Below, one piece after another: positions 17,457 to 25,699 of a DNA stretch of 64,000 nucleotides. Numbering within the stretch: the first letter of the stretch is position 1; each line of letters begins with the position of its first letter. Location: NCBI RefSeq assembly GCF_003992315.1, contig NZ_RQVE01000010.1:17851-81850 (forward strand). Direction: 5' to 3'. Source of the DNA: Veillonella sp. 3891 (GTDB taxonomy: Bacteria; Bacillota; Negativicutes; Veillonellales; Veillonellaceae). Position numbers and translations under genes: made by a program. A model generated the notes under the pieces. The model was not told the origin of the DNA and did not search any database. It saw only the letters and a list, made by a program, of their open reading frames with translations.

Positions 17457-18435
17457 GCCAGTCGGAATTATTGGTACCGGTAGCTATGTGCCAGAAAAAG
17501 TTCTTACAAATGCAGACTTAGAAAAAATGGTGGATACTAGCGATGCTTGGATTCAAGAACGAACAGGCATTAAAGAACGTAGAATAGCACCAGAAGGTGT
17601 AAATGCTTCAGATATGGCTACAGAAGCGGCAAAAAAAGCCTTAGAAGCAGCTAAGTTAACAGCAGAAGATATCGATTGCATCATTGTTGCCACCTTAACA
17701 GGCGATATGGCAATTCCATCTACGGCATGTTTAGTACAAGCGAATCTAGGAGCTACAAAAGCGGCAGCCTTTGATTTATCGGCAGCTTGCTCAGGATATG
17801 TATACTCTTTGATTACGGCTAGTTCCTATATTAATGCAGGATTATTTAAAAATGTCCTTGTAGTAGGCGTTGAAGTATTATCTCGAGTAGTAAACTGGGA
17901 AGATCGAAATACATGTGTTCTTTTCGGCGATGGCGCTGGAGCTGCTGTAGTGTCTACAGTAGAAGAAGGGTATGGTATGCTCGGTATGGATATGGGTGCT
18001 GACGGAAGTGGTGGAATGCATTTATGTATTCCATCTGGAGGTACTGCATTGCCACCGACTACGGAACGCCGTGAAGAGGGGTTAACTTTCATTCATATGA
18101 ATGGACAAGAAGTATATAAATTTGCTGTAAAAACTATGGGTAAAACTGTATTGAAAGCTCTAGAAATGGCAAATATGGAACTGGAAGAATTAGACTTCTT
18201 CATTCCACATCAAGCGAATACTCGCATTATCAAATCTGCAGCAGATCGTTTACATCTGACAGAAGATAAAGTATTTATTAATTTACCTAAGTATGGAAAC
18301 ACATCAGCAGCATCCATTGCGATTGCTTTAGATGAAGCAGTGCGTGCAGGAAAATTACACAAAGGAGATAATCTTGCCGTTGCTGGATTTGGTGCAGGAT
18401 TAACTTGGGCAAGTCTAGTAATGAAATGGTGCTAA
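17440..18435 (+). CDS. fabH: 3-oxoacyl-ACP synthase III (KAS III)
   Basis: 331 residues. FabH condenses acetyl-CoA or another primer acyl-CoA with malonyl-ACP, starting fatty acid synthesis. The catalytic triad is visible: Cys in AACSGY (about residue 117), His in PHQANTRI (about 257) and Asn in YGNTSAAS (about 287). Two in-frame ATG codons (17440 and 17446) overlap the plsX end, and either could be used. It is the second enzyme of the cluster. Confidence 0.95.
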   Translation: MTMLNKPVGIIGTGSYVPEKVLTNADLEKMVDTSDAWIQERTGIKERRIAPEGVNASDMATEAAKKALEAAKLTAEDIDCIIVATLTGDMAIPSTACLVQANLGATKAAAFDLSAACSGYVYSLITASSYINAGLFKNVLVVGVEVLSRVVNWEDRNTCVLFGDGAGAAVVSTVEEGYGMLGMDMGADGSGGMHLCIPSGGTALPPTTERREEGLTFIHMNGQEVYKFAVKTMGKTVLKALEMANMELEELDFFIPHQANTRIIKSAADRLHLTEDKVFINLPKYGNTSAASIAIALDEAVRAGKLHKGDNLAVAGFGAGLTWASLVMKWC

Positions 18436-18445
18436 GGAGGAAAAG

Positions 18446-19390
18446 ATGATTAAGACTGATATTTGTGATTTATTAGGGATAGAGTATCCTGTTCTTCAAG
18501 GTGGTATGGCTTGGTTAGGTACAGCTGAATTAGCAGCTGCAGTATCTGAGGCAGGCGGTTTAGGAATTATCGGTGCAGGACATATGCCTCCAGACGTATT
18601 CCGTGCTGAAATTCATAAATTAAAAGAACGTACAAGTAAACCATATGGTTGTAACATTATGTTGATGTCTCCATTTGTGAACGAAGTTATGGAAGTTGCT
18701 TTAGAAGAACGTGTTCCAGTAATCACAACGGGGGCAGGTAATCCATCTACATGGGTGCCAGCTTTCAAAGAAATCGGTACAAAAGTTATTCCAGTAGTGG
18801 CATCTGTGCTACTAGCAAAACGCTTACTTCGTGGCGGTATTGATGCAGTCATTGCAGAAGGTACTGAGTCTGGCGGCCACGTAGGGGATATTACTACTAT
18901 GTGTTTAATCCCTCAAATCGTAGATGCAGTGGACGTACCTGTAATTGCAGCTGGTGGTATTGCTGATGGTCGCGGTATGGCAGCAGCCTTAGCATTGGGC
19001 GCTAGCGCTATCCAAATGGGTTCTCGTTTCGTTGTATCTGAAGAATGTATTGCTCATGAAAATTATAAAGATGCAGTATTAAAAGCAAAAGATCGTTCCA
19101 CAGTAATGACTGGTTTGACAACAGGTCACCCAGTTCGTATTATTGAGAACTTATTGGCTCGTAAATATCAATCCCTTGAGTTCAGTGGAGCACCAAAAGA
19201 AGCTCTTGAAAATCTAGGTGCTGGTACACTTAGAAAAGCTGCTATTGAAGGGGAAACTAAAAACGGTTCCGTTATGATTGGACAAATTGCAGGTATGTTA
19301 ACAGACGTAAAACCTTGCGCAACAATCATTCAAGATATTGTTCGTGAAGCAGAAGAAGTTATGTTGAACTTGAAATCTGTTATCCGATAA
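18446..19390 (+). CDS. fabK: Enoyl-ACP reductase FabK (FMN-dependent)
   Basis: 314 residues. FabK reduces trans-2-enoyl-ACP in the last step of each elongation cycle, using NAD(P)H and FMN. The N-terminus LLGIEYPVLQGGMAWLGTAELAAAVSEAGGLGIIGAG and the middle segment EGTESGGHVG are typical of FabK within the nitronate monooxygenase-like TIM-barrel family. It lies between fabH and fabD. No fabI or fabL is seen in the window, so it is the likely main enoyl reductase. A second family member is found at 21435-22391. Confidence 0.93.
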   Translation: MIKTDICDLLGIEYPVLQGGMAWLGTAELAAAVSEAGGLGIIGAGHMPPDVFRAEIHKLKERTSKPYGCNIMLMSPFVNEVMEVALEERVPVITTGAGNPSTWVPAFKEIGTKVIPVVASVLLAKRLLRGGIDAVIAEGTESGGHVGDITTMCLIPQIVDAVDVPVIAAGGIADGRGMAAALALGASAIQMGSRFVVSEECIAHENYKDAVLKAKDRSTVMTGLTTGHPVRIIENLLARKYQSLEFSGAPKEALENLGAGTLRKAAIEGETKNGSVMIGQIAGMLTDVKPCATIIQDIVREAEEVMLNLKSVIR

Positions 19391-19405
19391 GCAGGAGGAA
19401 AGCTT

Positions 19406-20344
19406 ATGAAAACAGCATTTGTATTCCCAGGTCAAGGGTCTCAAAAAGTAGGTATGTTAAAAGATTTGTACGAAGCGTATCCTATCGTAAGAGAACGTTT
19501 TGCACAAGCCGATGAAGCATTGGGATATTCCATTTCACAATTATGTTTTGAAGGTCCAGATACAGAATTAGTAAAAACAGCAAACACACAACCTGCTATT
19601 TTAACAGCTAGTGTGGCGTGTTATGAAGTGTTAAAAGAAAAAGGCTTTACACCTGATATCGTAGGTGGTCATAGCCTTGGTGAATATAGTGCTCTCGTAG
19701 CAGCAGGGGTTCTTGATTTTAAAGATGCTGTGTATGTTGTACATAAGCGTGGTGAATATATGCAAGAAGCAGTGCCATTAGGCGAAGGTGCTATGGCGGC
19801 TATCTTAGCATTGCCACGTGAAGAAGTAGTTCGCATTTGTGCAGAAGTGAACGATACGGTAGGATCTGTACAAGCAGTTAATTTTAACTGCCCAGGACAA
19901 ATCGTGATTGCAGGTGCTACTAAAGCTGTAGAAGTAGCAGCTGAAAAAATGAAAGAAGCTGGTGCTAAACGTGCCGTTATGTTACCAGTAAGTGCTCCTT
20001 TCCACAGTCGCTTGATGGAACCAGCAGCAAAACGTTTGCAAGAAGAATTAGACAAAATCGAAGTGAAAGACGCTCAAATTCCAGTTGTAGCGAATATTAC
20101 TGGGGAAATCTTAAAAGATGGAGCTACTATTAAAGTAGCCTTAGTAAAACAAGCAGCAGCACCAGTACTTTGGGAAGATTGCGTGGCTACTATGGTAGAC
20201 TTTGGGGCTACTCGATTTGTAGAAGTAGGTCCTGGAAAAGTATTAACAGGTTTCACTAAAAAAATTAACAAAGCAATGGAATTAGCCAATGTTGAAGATG
20301 AAACATCCTTAGCAGCAGCGATTGCATTCTTACAAGGAGAATAA
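19406..20344 (+). CDS. fabD: Malonyl-CoA:ACP transacylase
   Basis: 312 residues. FabD moves malonyl from CoA to ACP. The N-terminal FPGQGSQKVGML, the nucleophile motif GHSLGEY (Ser at about residue 91) and the catalytic His in PFHSRLM (about 201) are all present. The ribosome site GCAGGAGG lies before the ATG. The stop is 1 base before the fabG start. Confidence 0.96.
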   Translation: MKTAFVFPGQGSQKVGMLKDLYEAYPIVRERFAQADEALGYSISQLCFEGPDTELVKTANTQPAILTASVACYEVLKEKGFTPDIVGGHSLGEYSALVAAGVLDFKDAVYVVHKRGEYMQEAVPLGEGAMAAILALPREEVVRICAEVNDTVGSVQAVNFNCPGQIVIAGATKAVEVAAEKMKEAGAKRAVMLPVSAPFHSRLMEPAAKRLQEELDKIEVKDAQIPVVANITGEILKDGATIKVALVKQAAAPVLWEDCVATMVDFGATRFVEVGPGKVLTGFTKKINKAMELANVEDETSLAAAIAFLQGE

Positions 20345-20345
20345 A

Positions 20346-21089
20346 ATGAATTTAACAGGTAAAGTAGCGTTAGTTACTGGTGCGTCCCGTGGTATCGGTC
20401 AAGCCACTGCTATCGATTTAGCAAAAGCGGGAGCAGATATAGTAGTAAACTTTATTGGTAATGAAGCAGTTGCACAAGAAACTGTAGAAGCCATTGAAGC
20501 ATTAGGTCGTAAAGCGATTAAAATTAAAGCGGATGTTGGCAATGCAGACGATGTACAAGCTATGGTAGATGAAGCAGTTGCTGCATTCGGTCATATTGAT
20601 ATCCTTGTTAATAATGCAGGTATCACTCGTGATGGATTATTGATTCGTATGAAAGATTCTGATTGGGATGATGTATTAAACATTAACTTAAAAGGTGTGT
20701 ACTTAGTAACTAAAGCAGTTGCTAAATTGATGGTAAAACAACGCGCTGGTCGCATTATCAATATGACATCTGTATCTGGTGTCACTGGTAATGTAGGACA
20801 GGCCAATTATGCCGCTGCCAAAGCAGGGGTAATTGGCTTTACTAAAACTTGTGCAAAAGAATTAGCAGCTCGTGGTATTACTGTGAATGCAGTAGCACCA
20901 GGATTTATTGAAACAGCAATGACAGATGTATTACCTGAAAAAATTAAAGAAGGTATTGCAGCGACAGTTCCGTTTGGTCGTATGGGTCAACCGGAAGAAA
21001 TTGCTAGTGTAGTAACGTTTTTAGCGTCTGACTTTGCAAGTTATATTACTGGCCAAGTTCTCAATGTAGACGGCGGAATGGTGATGTAA
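20346..21089 (+). CDS. fabG: 3-oxoacyl-ACP reductase
   Basis: 247 residues from the ATG at 20346; the longer frame begins inside fabD without a ribosome site, while AAGGAG stands just before 20346. FabG reduces 3-oxoacyl-ACP with NADPH. The Rossmann motif TGASRGIG (about 12-19), NNAG (about 88-91) and the catalytic YAAAK (about 155-159) mark a short-chain dehydrogenase. The C-terminal GQVLNVDGGMVM is the usual FabG end. Confidence 0.96.
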   Translation: MNLTGKVALVTGASRGIGQATAIDLAKAGADIVVNFIGNEAVAQETVEAIEALGRKAIKIKADVGNADDVQAMVDEAVAAFGHIDILVNNAGITRDGLLIRMKDSDWDDVLNINLKGVYLVTKAVAKLMVKQRAGRIINMTSVSGVTGNVGQANYAAAKAGVIGFTKTCAKELAARGITVNAVAPGFIETAMTDVLPEKIKEGIAATVPFGRMGQPEEIASVVTFLASDFASYITGQVLNVDGGMVM

Positions 21090-21133
21090 ACGCAAGATTC
21101 TATAGATAGACTACGTGAAAGGAGGTGTACGTA

Positions 21134-21364
21134 ATGAGCACATTTGACAAAGTAAAAGCTATTGTTGTTGAACAATTGGGCGTTGACGAATCTGAAGTGG
21201 CTATCGATTCCACTTTCATCGATGATTTGGGCGCTGACTCTCTTGACATCGTTGAATTGATCATGGCATTTGAAGAGGAATTCAATATCGAAATCCCTGA
21301 TGATGTTGCTGAAAAAATCAAAACTGTAAAAGATACAGTTGATTACATCGATTCTACAAAATAA
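21134..21364 (+). CDS. acpP: Acyl carrier protein
   Basis: 76 residues from the ATG at 21134 (a GTG at 21125 overlaps the GGAGG ribosome site). ACP carries the growing acyl chain on a phosphopantetheine arm attached to Ser36 of the motif GADSLD. The protein is acidic and four-helical, as usual. It is followed by a hairpin at 21382-21411, which could set the high level of acpP message apart from the rest of the operon. Confidence 0.97.
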   Translation: MSTFDKVKAIVVEQLGVDESEVAIDSTFIDDLGADSLDIVELIMAFEEEFNIEIPDDVAEKIKTVKDTVDYIDSTK

Positions 21365-21381
21365 GTCTTAGCACTTATGCA

Positions 21382-21411
21382 CCACGAAAGGGGGCCTAGC
21401 CCCCTTAGTGG
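21382..21411 (+). other. GC-rich hairpin between acpP and the second FabK-like gene
   Basis: Stem AAGGGGG / CCCCCTT with loop CCTAG (21389-21406 approx.), extended by CCAC / GTGG. No T run follows. It may act as a processing or stability element inside the fab operon rather than as a terminator. Confidence 0.5.
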
Positions 21412-21434
21412 ATGTGCACATAGGAGGAATAATA

Positions 21435-22391
21435 GTGAAACTCCCTGAACTTAGAATAGGGAAATTGGTAGCCAAAGTACCGGTAATTCAAGGTGGAATG
21501 GCAATCCGATTGTCTACAGCTCGGTTGGCTGCAGCAGTTGCAAATGAAGGTGGTATCGGCCTGATTGCAGCATCTGGCATGCCTTTTGATGAATTACGAT
21601 ACGAAATACAATTAGCAAGAAAATTATCGCCTACGGGCATTATCGGTATAAATGCAATGGTAGCCGCTACAGAATTTTTAGGCCTTGTAAAAACGGCCAT
21701 TGAAGAAGGCATTGACCTTGTTGTAGCTGGCGCTGGATTTTCCAGAGATATGTTTGCCTTAGGACGTGAATCTGGTACGCCTATCGTACCTATCGTATCC
21801 ACTCCTAAATTAGCTCGTATTTCTGAAGGATTAGGAGCCTCCGCAGTCATCGTGGAAGGTTGTGAAGCAGGTGGTCACTTAGGTACAGACCGCTCCTCTC
21901 GTGAGCTAGTGCCAGAAGTAGTAGCAGCTGTAAAAAACATTCCAGTCATCGGTGCTGGTGGGGTTCTTGATGGAGCAGATATTGTGGAGATGATTAAACT
22001 CGGTGCTAGTGGTGTACAAATGGGAAGCCGTTTTGCTGCTAGTGTGGAGTGTAATGCTTCTGATGAATTGAAAAAAATGTACGTTCGTGCAGATGCTCCA
22101 GAAGATATTGTCTTGATTCAAAGTCCAGTGGGACTTCCAGGACAAGCATTGCGTAATAAGTTTGCAGAAACAGTGTTAGACGGTACAGTACCGCCACCTA
22201 CAGAGTGTCATCGATGCTTAAAGCATTGTTCTCACAAATTCTGTATTATTAAAGCCCTTTCACGTGCTCAACAAGGGGATGTTGAAACGGGATTAGTGTT
22301 CTCAGGTAATAATATGCGAAAAGTAGATTCCATATTACCTGTGAATGAGATTTTTGCTCGCCTAGTTTCAGAGGCAGCAGCCATTGATTAA
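21435..22391 (+). CDS. Second FabK-like / nitronate monooxygenase-family flavoprotein
   Basis: 318 residues from the GTG at 21435, which is 8 bases after TAGGAGG; an upstream GTG at 21408 lies in the hairpin. It shares the FMN TIM-barrel fold with FabK: VPVIQGGMAIRLSTARLAAAVANEGGIGLIAASG, VEGCEAGGHLG and a C-terminal GVQMGSRF segment. A cysteine-rich stretch near residues 255-270 (CHRCLKHCSHKFC) is absent from the FabK at 18446 and could bind a metal or cluster. It may be a second enoyl reductase or a different flavin enzyme such as a nitronate monooxygenase. Its place inside the fab operon favours a role in lipid metabolism. Confidence 0.82.
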   Translation: MKLPELRIGKLVAKVPVIQGGMAIRLSTARLAAAVANEGGIGLIAASGMPFDELRYEIQLARKLSPTGIIGINAMVAATEFLGLVKTAIEEGIDLVVAGAGFSRDMFALGRESGTPIVPIVSTPKLARISEGLGASAVIVEGCEAGGHLGTDRSSRELVPEVVAAVKNIPVIGAGGVLDGADIVEMIKLGASGVQMGSRFAASVECNASDELKKMYVRADAPEDIVLIQSPVGLPGQALRNKFAETVLDGTVPPPTECHRCLKHCSHKFCIIKALSRAQQGDVETGLVFSGNNMRKVDSILPVNEIFARLVSEAAAID

Positions 22392-22415
22392 ATGAGATTA
22401 TAAAGAGGTGGAATA

Positions 22416-23660
22416 ATGGAAAGACGTGTTGTTATTACTGGTTTAGGTGCTGTGACACCAGTGGGAATCGGTAAAGATGACTTTTACAATGCATTACTAC
22501 GTGGCGAATCCGGTATCGGTCCAATTACTCGATTTGATGCAAGTGATTATGCGACTCGTATTGCAGGGGAAATTAAAGATTTCGATCCAACACAATTTGG
22601 AATCGACAAAAAAGAAGCGCGCCGTATGGATCGCTCTGCAGCATTTGCTATTGCAGCGGCTGTGCTTGCTCAAAAAGATGCTGATTTAGATTTAGATAAA
22701 GAAGACGCAGATCGTTGCGGAACAGTAGTTGGTACTGGTATTGGCGGTATTGATTCTATCCACGATGTATATGTGACTTTATTTGAAAAAGGCCCAGGTC
22801 GTGTAAGTCCATTTGCAGTGCCTATGATGATTGCCAACATGGTATCTGGTCGTGTATCTATCCAATTGGGATTAAAAGGACCAGTAGAAACTGTGGTGAC
22901 AGCTTGTACATCTGGTACTAATGCAATTGGTGAAGCATTCCGCATGATTGCACATGGTCAAGCAGACGTTATGTTCGCTGGTGGCACAGAAGCGGCAGTT
23001 TCCCCAGCAGCAGTAGCTGGCTTTGCATCTATGAAAGCTATGTCTACACGCAATGATGAGCCTACAAAAGCATCTCGTCCATTTGCAGCTGATCGCGATG
23101 GATTTGTAATGGGTGAAGGTTCTGGTATCGTTGTATTAGAAGAATTAGAACATGCGAAAGCACGTGGTGCTCATATCTACGCAGAAGTAGTTGGATATGG
23201 TACAAATGGCGATGCATACCATATTTCTTCTCCAGCACCAGGTGGCACACAAGCTCGTAAATGTATGGAATTAGCATTGAACGATGCAGGTATTAAACCT
23301 GAAGAAGTTGATTATATCAACGCTCATGGTACATCTACATCCATTAATGATGCAAATGAAACATTGGCAATTAAACAATTATTTGGAGACCATGCTAGTA
23401 AATTAGCTGTTAACTCCACAAAATCTATGACAGGTCATTTATTGGGTGCTGCGGGTGCTATTGAGGCGATTGTTATGGCTATGGCTATAGAAACTGGCAA
23501 AGTACATCCAACAATTAACCTTGATAATCCAGATCCAGAATTGGATTTAGATTATGTATCTGACGGAGCTCGTGATATGAAAGTTGATGTAGCTCTTTCC
23601 AACTCCTTTGGTTTTGGTGGACACAACGGTACTATCGTTGTTCGTCGTTATGAGGCGTAA
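22416..23660 (+). CDS. fabF: 3-oxoacyl-ACP synthase II (KAS II)
   Basis: 414 residues. FabF elongates acyl-ACP with malonyl-ACP. The N-terminus RRVVITGLGAVTPVG is typical. The catalytic Cys is in TACTSGTNAIGEAF (about residue 164), the two His in INAHGTSTS (about 304) and KSMTGHLLGAAG (about 341). It ends 2 bases before rnc. Confidence 0.96.
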   Translation: MERRVVITGLGAVTPVGIGKDDFYNALLRGESGIGPITRFDASDYATRIAGEIKDFDPTQFGIDKKEARRMDRSAAFAIAAAVLAQKDADLDLDKEDADRCGTVVGTGIGGIDSIHDVYVTLFEKGPGRVSPFAVPMMIANMVSGRVSIQLGLKGPVETVVTACTSGTNAIGEAFRMIAHGQADVMFAGGTEAAVSPAAVAGFASMKAMSTRNDEPTKASRPFAADRDGFVMGEGSGIVVLEELEHAKARGAHIYAEVVGYGTNGDAYHISSPAPGGTQARKCMELALNDAGIKPEEVDYINAHGTSTSINDANETLAIKQLFGDHASKLAVNSTKSMTGHLLGAAGAIEAIVMAMAIETGKVHPTINLDNPDPELDLDYVSDGARDMKVDVALSNSFGFGGHNGTIVVRRYEA

Positions 23661-23662
23661 TT

Positions 23663-24397
23663 GTGAATGCTCCTAAAAGTAGCAAAGTAAGTAGCAAAGC
23701 TCGTGAAGAATCACTTCACGAGCTTGTTGCGAATTTACATTTGCCATTACAAAATATAGGTACTTTAAATCGTGCCTTAACACATTCTTCCTATGCGAAT
23801 GAACATAAGTTATCCCATGAACACCATAATGAACGTTTGGAGTTTTTAGGGGATGCTGTACTAGATCTTATTATAGGTGAATATTTATTTATTACATATC
23901 CAGAAATGACTGAGGGTGAACTGACTCGCTTAAAAGCTTGTACTGTATGTGAAGGTTCTTTAGCTGAATGTAGTCGTATGTTGGAATTAGGTACCTACTT
24001 ACGACTAGGTAGAGGAGAACGTCACTGCGGTGGAGCTGATCGAAACTCTATTTTAGCAGATACCTTTGAGGCTGTCTTAGGAGCTATCTATTTAGAGTGT
24101 GGTTACGAAGTGGGAAGACAGTTCGTTTTGAGTCATTTGCATGGATATCTCCAAATGGCACTTTCAGGAAAAGTAGGAAAAGACTTTAAAACATTGCTCC
24201 AAGAGTTGGTACAACAAAAAGGAGAATCTGTGATACGGTATCATGTCATTAATGAAGAAGGACCAGATCATAATAAGTTCTTTACTATGGAAGTAGTGAT
24301 TGATGGAGTGCCATCAGGAGTAGGTTCTGGGCGAAATAAAAAAATAGCAGCTCAAGCGGCTGCTAAAGAGGCTTATGAAAAGCTCATACAACAGTAA
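23663..24397 (+). CDS. rnc: Ribonuclease III
   Basis: 244 residues, beginning with GTG two bases after the fabF stop. RNase III cuts double-stranded RNA, including rRNA precursors. The catalytic signature NERLEFLGDAVLDLIIGEYLF is at about residues 52-72. The second acidic site DTFEAVLGAIY follows at about 133. A double-stranded RNA-binding domain occupies the C-terminal third (DFKTLLQELVQQKGESVIRYHV to AAQAAAKEAYEKL). The fab-rnc-smc-ftsY order is conserved in many Firmicutes. Confidence 0.96.
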   Translation: MNAPKSSKVSSKAREESLHELVANLHLPLQNIGTLNRALTHSSYANEHKLSHEHHNERLEFLGDAVLDLIIGEYLFITYPEMTEGELTRLKACTVCEGSLAECSRMLELGTYLRLGRGERHCGGADRNSILADTFEAVLGAIYLECGYEVGRQFVLSHLHGYLQMALSGKVGKDFKTLLQELVQQKGESVIRYHVINEEGPDHNKFFTMEVVIDGVPSGVGSGRNKKIAAQAAAKEAYEKLIQQ

Positions 24398-24403
24398 GGA
24401 TTG

Positions 24404-24429
24404 AGGGGTGGGGAACCACTCCCTTTTTC
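24404..24429 (+). terminator. Terminator after rnc
   Basis: GGGGTGG-GGAA-CCACTCCC stem (one G-T pair) followed by TTTTTCTTT. It closes the fatty acid cluster. Confidence 0.8.
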
Positions 24430-24477
24430 TTTGATGAGGGTTACATACACGAAATATCTATAGTTAAGGGGGATTCT

Positions 24478-25545
24478 ATGAGGAAAGTAAAACAAGAGAA
24501 AACTAGACTACTTCCATTTTTTATTCCTCATATTGGGTGTCCTTATATTTGTGTATTTTGTAATCAGCCACGTATATCGGGTCAACAAGAAATGGTATCG
24601 GTGGATACTATCCGTAGGTCCATTCGTGAGGCAATATCTGAGCAAGGTCACAAAGGACAATGGGAAGTGGCATACTTTGGCGGTAGCTTTACGGCTATCC
24701 CGCAAGAAGTGCAAGATACATTATTGGAACCTGCTAAAGAAGCATTTCAGCAGGGAATCATCCAAGGAATACGATTATCTACGAGACCAGATGCCATAAC
24801 AGTAGAACGACTGACAGAGCTTTACGAGAGTGGTGTACGGACCATTGAATTAGGGGTACAAACATTAGAGGAGTCCATGCTAGTGGAGGCTAAACGAGGA
24901 CATACGGTAGAGGATGTTGAACAGGCTTGTAAAATGATTCGAGAACAAGGTATGACACTAGGCATACAGTTACTTCCTGGATTACCAGGAGAGACGTGGA
25001 CGACTTTAGTAAATACGGCGGTGAAAGCAGGACAATTACAGGCGCATTTGTGTCGTATTTACCCTGTGATTGTTATTGAAGATACAGAACTAGCTGATCG
25101 TGTGCGTCAAGGTAGTTATGTACCATTAACCATAGAACAAGCGATAGCATATAGTGCTTTTTTAAAATCTTATTTAGAACGTAAAGGCACACAGATTATA
25201 CGTGTAGGATTACAAAGTACAGAAGATTTTGATGCTGGTCGTGGCATTGTAGGAGGACCCTATGCACCTGCGTTTGGAGAATTAGTGGTGAACTATGAAT
25301 GGCGCCAGCAGATCCAGCAAACAGTAGAAGATCACCTAGAAGTGTTTGGTGTGATTCATAAGGTTATCGTAGAATATCCAAGGCCTTTCACATCAAAAGT
25401 GCGTGGATTGAAGAATAGAAATATAGAGTACTTTGGGCAGGAATATGAGCAGATAGAATGGGCTTGGAAACAAAAAGCGGAAGATAACCATACTGGAATC
25501 GTGCATGTCACGATAGATGATGTATTATATAGCTTGGGTCTTTAA
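24478..25545 (+). CDS. Radical SAM protein, Elp3-like
   Basis: 355 residues. The cluster motif is C-x3-C-x2-C in GCPYICVFCNQ (about residues 20-30). YFGGSFTAIP, STRPDAI and TIELGVQTLEESML (about 115-128) match Elp3/HemN-type radical SAM enzymes, a family commonly found between rnc and smc in Firmicutes. There is no acetyltransferase domain at the C-terminus. The substrate is unknown. The gene has a terminator before it and a 154-base gap before smc. Confidence 0.85.
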   Translation: MRKVKQEKTRLLPFFIPHIGCPYICVFCNQPRISGQQEMVSVDTIRRSIREAISEQGHKGQWEVAYFGGSFTAIPQEVQDTLLEPAKEAFQQGIIQGIRLSTRPDAITVERLTELYESGVRTIELGVQTLEESMLVEAKRGHTVEDVEQACKMIREQGMTLGIQLLPGLPGETWTTLVNTAVKAGQLQAHLCRIYPVIVIEDTELADRVRQGSYVPLTIEQAIAYSAFLKSYLERKGTQIIRVGLQSTEDFDAGRGIVGGPYAPAFGELVVNYEWRQQIQQTVEDHLEVFGVIHKVIVEYPRPFTSKVRGLKNRNIEYFGQEYEQIEWAWKQKAEDNHTGIVHVTIDDVLYSLGL

Positions 25546-25699
25546 TGGGACTCCTACGGTTATATAACACTGGATTGACTCATGTTTTGTATAGATAGTA
25601 TATGATAAGGTGTGGAACATAGGTATAAGTATAAAACGAAAACTATAGACATTGTATAATTTTAGAATGTACTTATTTATAGATAGAAAGGAAGCAGTC

